NCBI GenBank assembly: GCA_934663595.1
Contig: CAKUKM010000066.1
Coordinates: forward strand, 1 to 6,135
Source: an uncultured Clostridia bacterium
GTDB lineage: Bacteria > Bacillota > Clostridia > Christensenellales > Aristaeellaceae
DNA length: 6,135 nt
Reading direction: 5' to 3'
A program made the position numbers and the translations under genes. Every line of letters begins with the position of its first letter. Positions within the stretch are counted from its first letter, which is position 1. Below the pieces are notes generated by a model. The model was given only the letters and a program-made list of their open reading frames with translations. It searched no databases and was not told the origin of the DNA. This document shows positions 5,818 to 6,135 of the stretch, piece by piece.

Positions 5818-5904
5818 GGGAACAGCGCGCCGCTTCGAACAAAGCCAGATTTTGAGTCGCTATCCGACTCAAAATCGCCCTGACTAAGCGCGGCAGCAAG
5901 CGGG
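5818..5904. repeat. Palindromic intergenic repeat, copy 4
   Basis: GGGAAC (5818-5823), CGCTTCGAAC (5831-5840, identical to 41-50 in copy 1), a perfect 12-bp palindrome (5848-5859 with 5865-5876, loop CTATC) and AGCGCGGCAGCA (5887-5898). The alignment ends at the stop codon of the ABC transporter gene (5905-5907), so this copy is truncated on the right or abuts the gene directly. Confidence 0.82.
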
Positions 5905-6135
5905 TCAGGGCTCAGCCCTGAAACAGAGGACTTTGCGGTCGTGGGGGAGTGTGGTCTCGGAGGGGCGGGATTGACGACAGCGATCGGTCGCGTAGGGACA
6001 GCGGGCGGCAAATTTGCAGCAGGTTAGAGAGTATTCCTTTTCTTCCAGATCGGGCATTACCATGCTCTCGTCCCACTTGTCGCCAACGCGCGGAATCGCA
6101 TTCATCAGAAGCTCCGTGTACGGGTGCGCCGGATC
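5905..6135 (-). CDS. Oligopeptide/dipeptide ABC transporter ATPase, C-terminal end (partial)
   Basis: The last 76 residues of a gene that enters from the right edge. It opens with HPYTELLMNAIPRV, the oligopeptide/dipeptide-transporter C-terminal motif found after the ATPase domain in DppD/OppD/DppF-type proteins. A cysteine set follows, C40, C46 (in RCPYA), C53 and C71 of the visible part, in the family's usual order; such cysteines can bind an iron-sulphur cluster in some relatives. The Walker motifs lie outside the window. The segment between the IPRV motif and the first cysteine (MVMPDLEEKEY) lacks the common IPG motif. The protein would energise peptide or other solute uptake from the inner face of the membrane. 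Whether it is the D- or F-type subunit cannot be decided. The stop TGA directly touches repeat copy 4. Confidence 0.88.
   Translation of the reverse strand, partial: DPAHPYTELLMNAIPRVGDKWDESMVMPDLEEKEYSLTCCKFAARCPYATDRCRQSRPSETTLPHDRKVLCFRAEP

Noticed and set aside
5633..5904. Possible CRISPR array
   Set aside because: There are only three units, with unequal spacing, partly different stems and conserved sequence between stems instead of unique spacers; no cas genes are nearby.
5646..6011. 121-codon open frame on the minus strand across the right-hand repeats
   Set aside because: It runs through palindromic repeats and overlaps the true transporter frame; the translation is low-complexity, rich in P, S and R.

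Overview
The window looks like chromosomal DNA from a spore-forming member of the Clostridia (Bacillota) with unusually high GC. Coding regions are rich in GCG and CGC codons, Shine-Dalgarno sites are strong (GGAGG type), and promoters are of the SigA type. The gene families are typical of Clostridia: a DnaD-like replication protein, a DnaI/DnaC-type helicase loader with a CPxC zinc motif, SdpI and VanZ membrane proteins, and an RsfA-like Myb-domain regulator. I cannot name the genus.

Layout: (1) 1-161 holds one copy of a palindromic intergenic repeat. (2) 154-3945, minus strand, is a five-gene block read from right to left: DnaD-like protein, SdpI-family membrane protein, NUDIX hydrolase, DnaC/DnaI-like ATPase, YbaK/ProX-type tRNA deacylase. 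Junctions are 25 nt, a 4-nt ATGA overlap, 31 nt and a second ATGA overlap, so it reads as one operon with a single good promoter (3974-4002). (3) 3946-4091 is a divergent promoter region. (4) 4092-4580, plus strand, is a VanZ-like membrane protein. (5) 4581-4751 is intergenic; apart from a sporulation-sigma-like promoter candidate at 4691-4720 and the ribosome site at 4740-4746 I see nothing convincing there, including no terminator for the VanZ gene. (6) 4752-5507, plus strand, is a protein with a Myb/SANT-like domain, closed by a clear intrinsic terminator. (7) 5548-5904 is a gene-free stretch: first A-rich DNA without recognisable content, then three more copies or relatives of the repeat seen at the left edge. 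(8) 5905-6135, minus strand, is the C-terminal end of an oligopeptide/dipeptide ABC transporter ATPase.

Functionally, the left operon joins DNA replication initiation (DnaD and helicase loader) to housekeeping functions (nucleotide-type pyrophosphohydrolase, tRNA proofreading). The right half holds a probable DNA-binding regulator that may be expressed during sporulation.

No CRISPR array, transposase, phage gene, rRNA or tRNA was seen, and I found no convincing new multi-gene system. The points most worth following are the repeat family with compensatory stem changes, the four apparent DnaD-type repeats in one protein, the deacylase C-terminus that runs into a repeat, and the sporulation-type promoter in front of the Myb-like gene.
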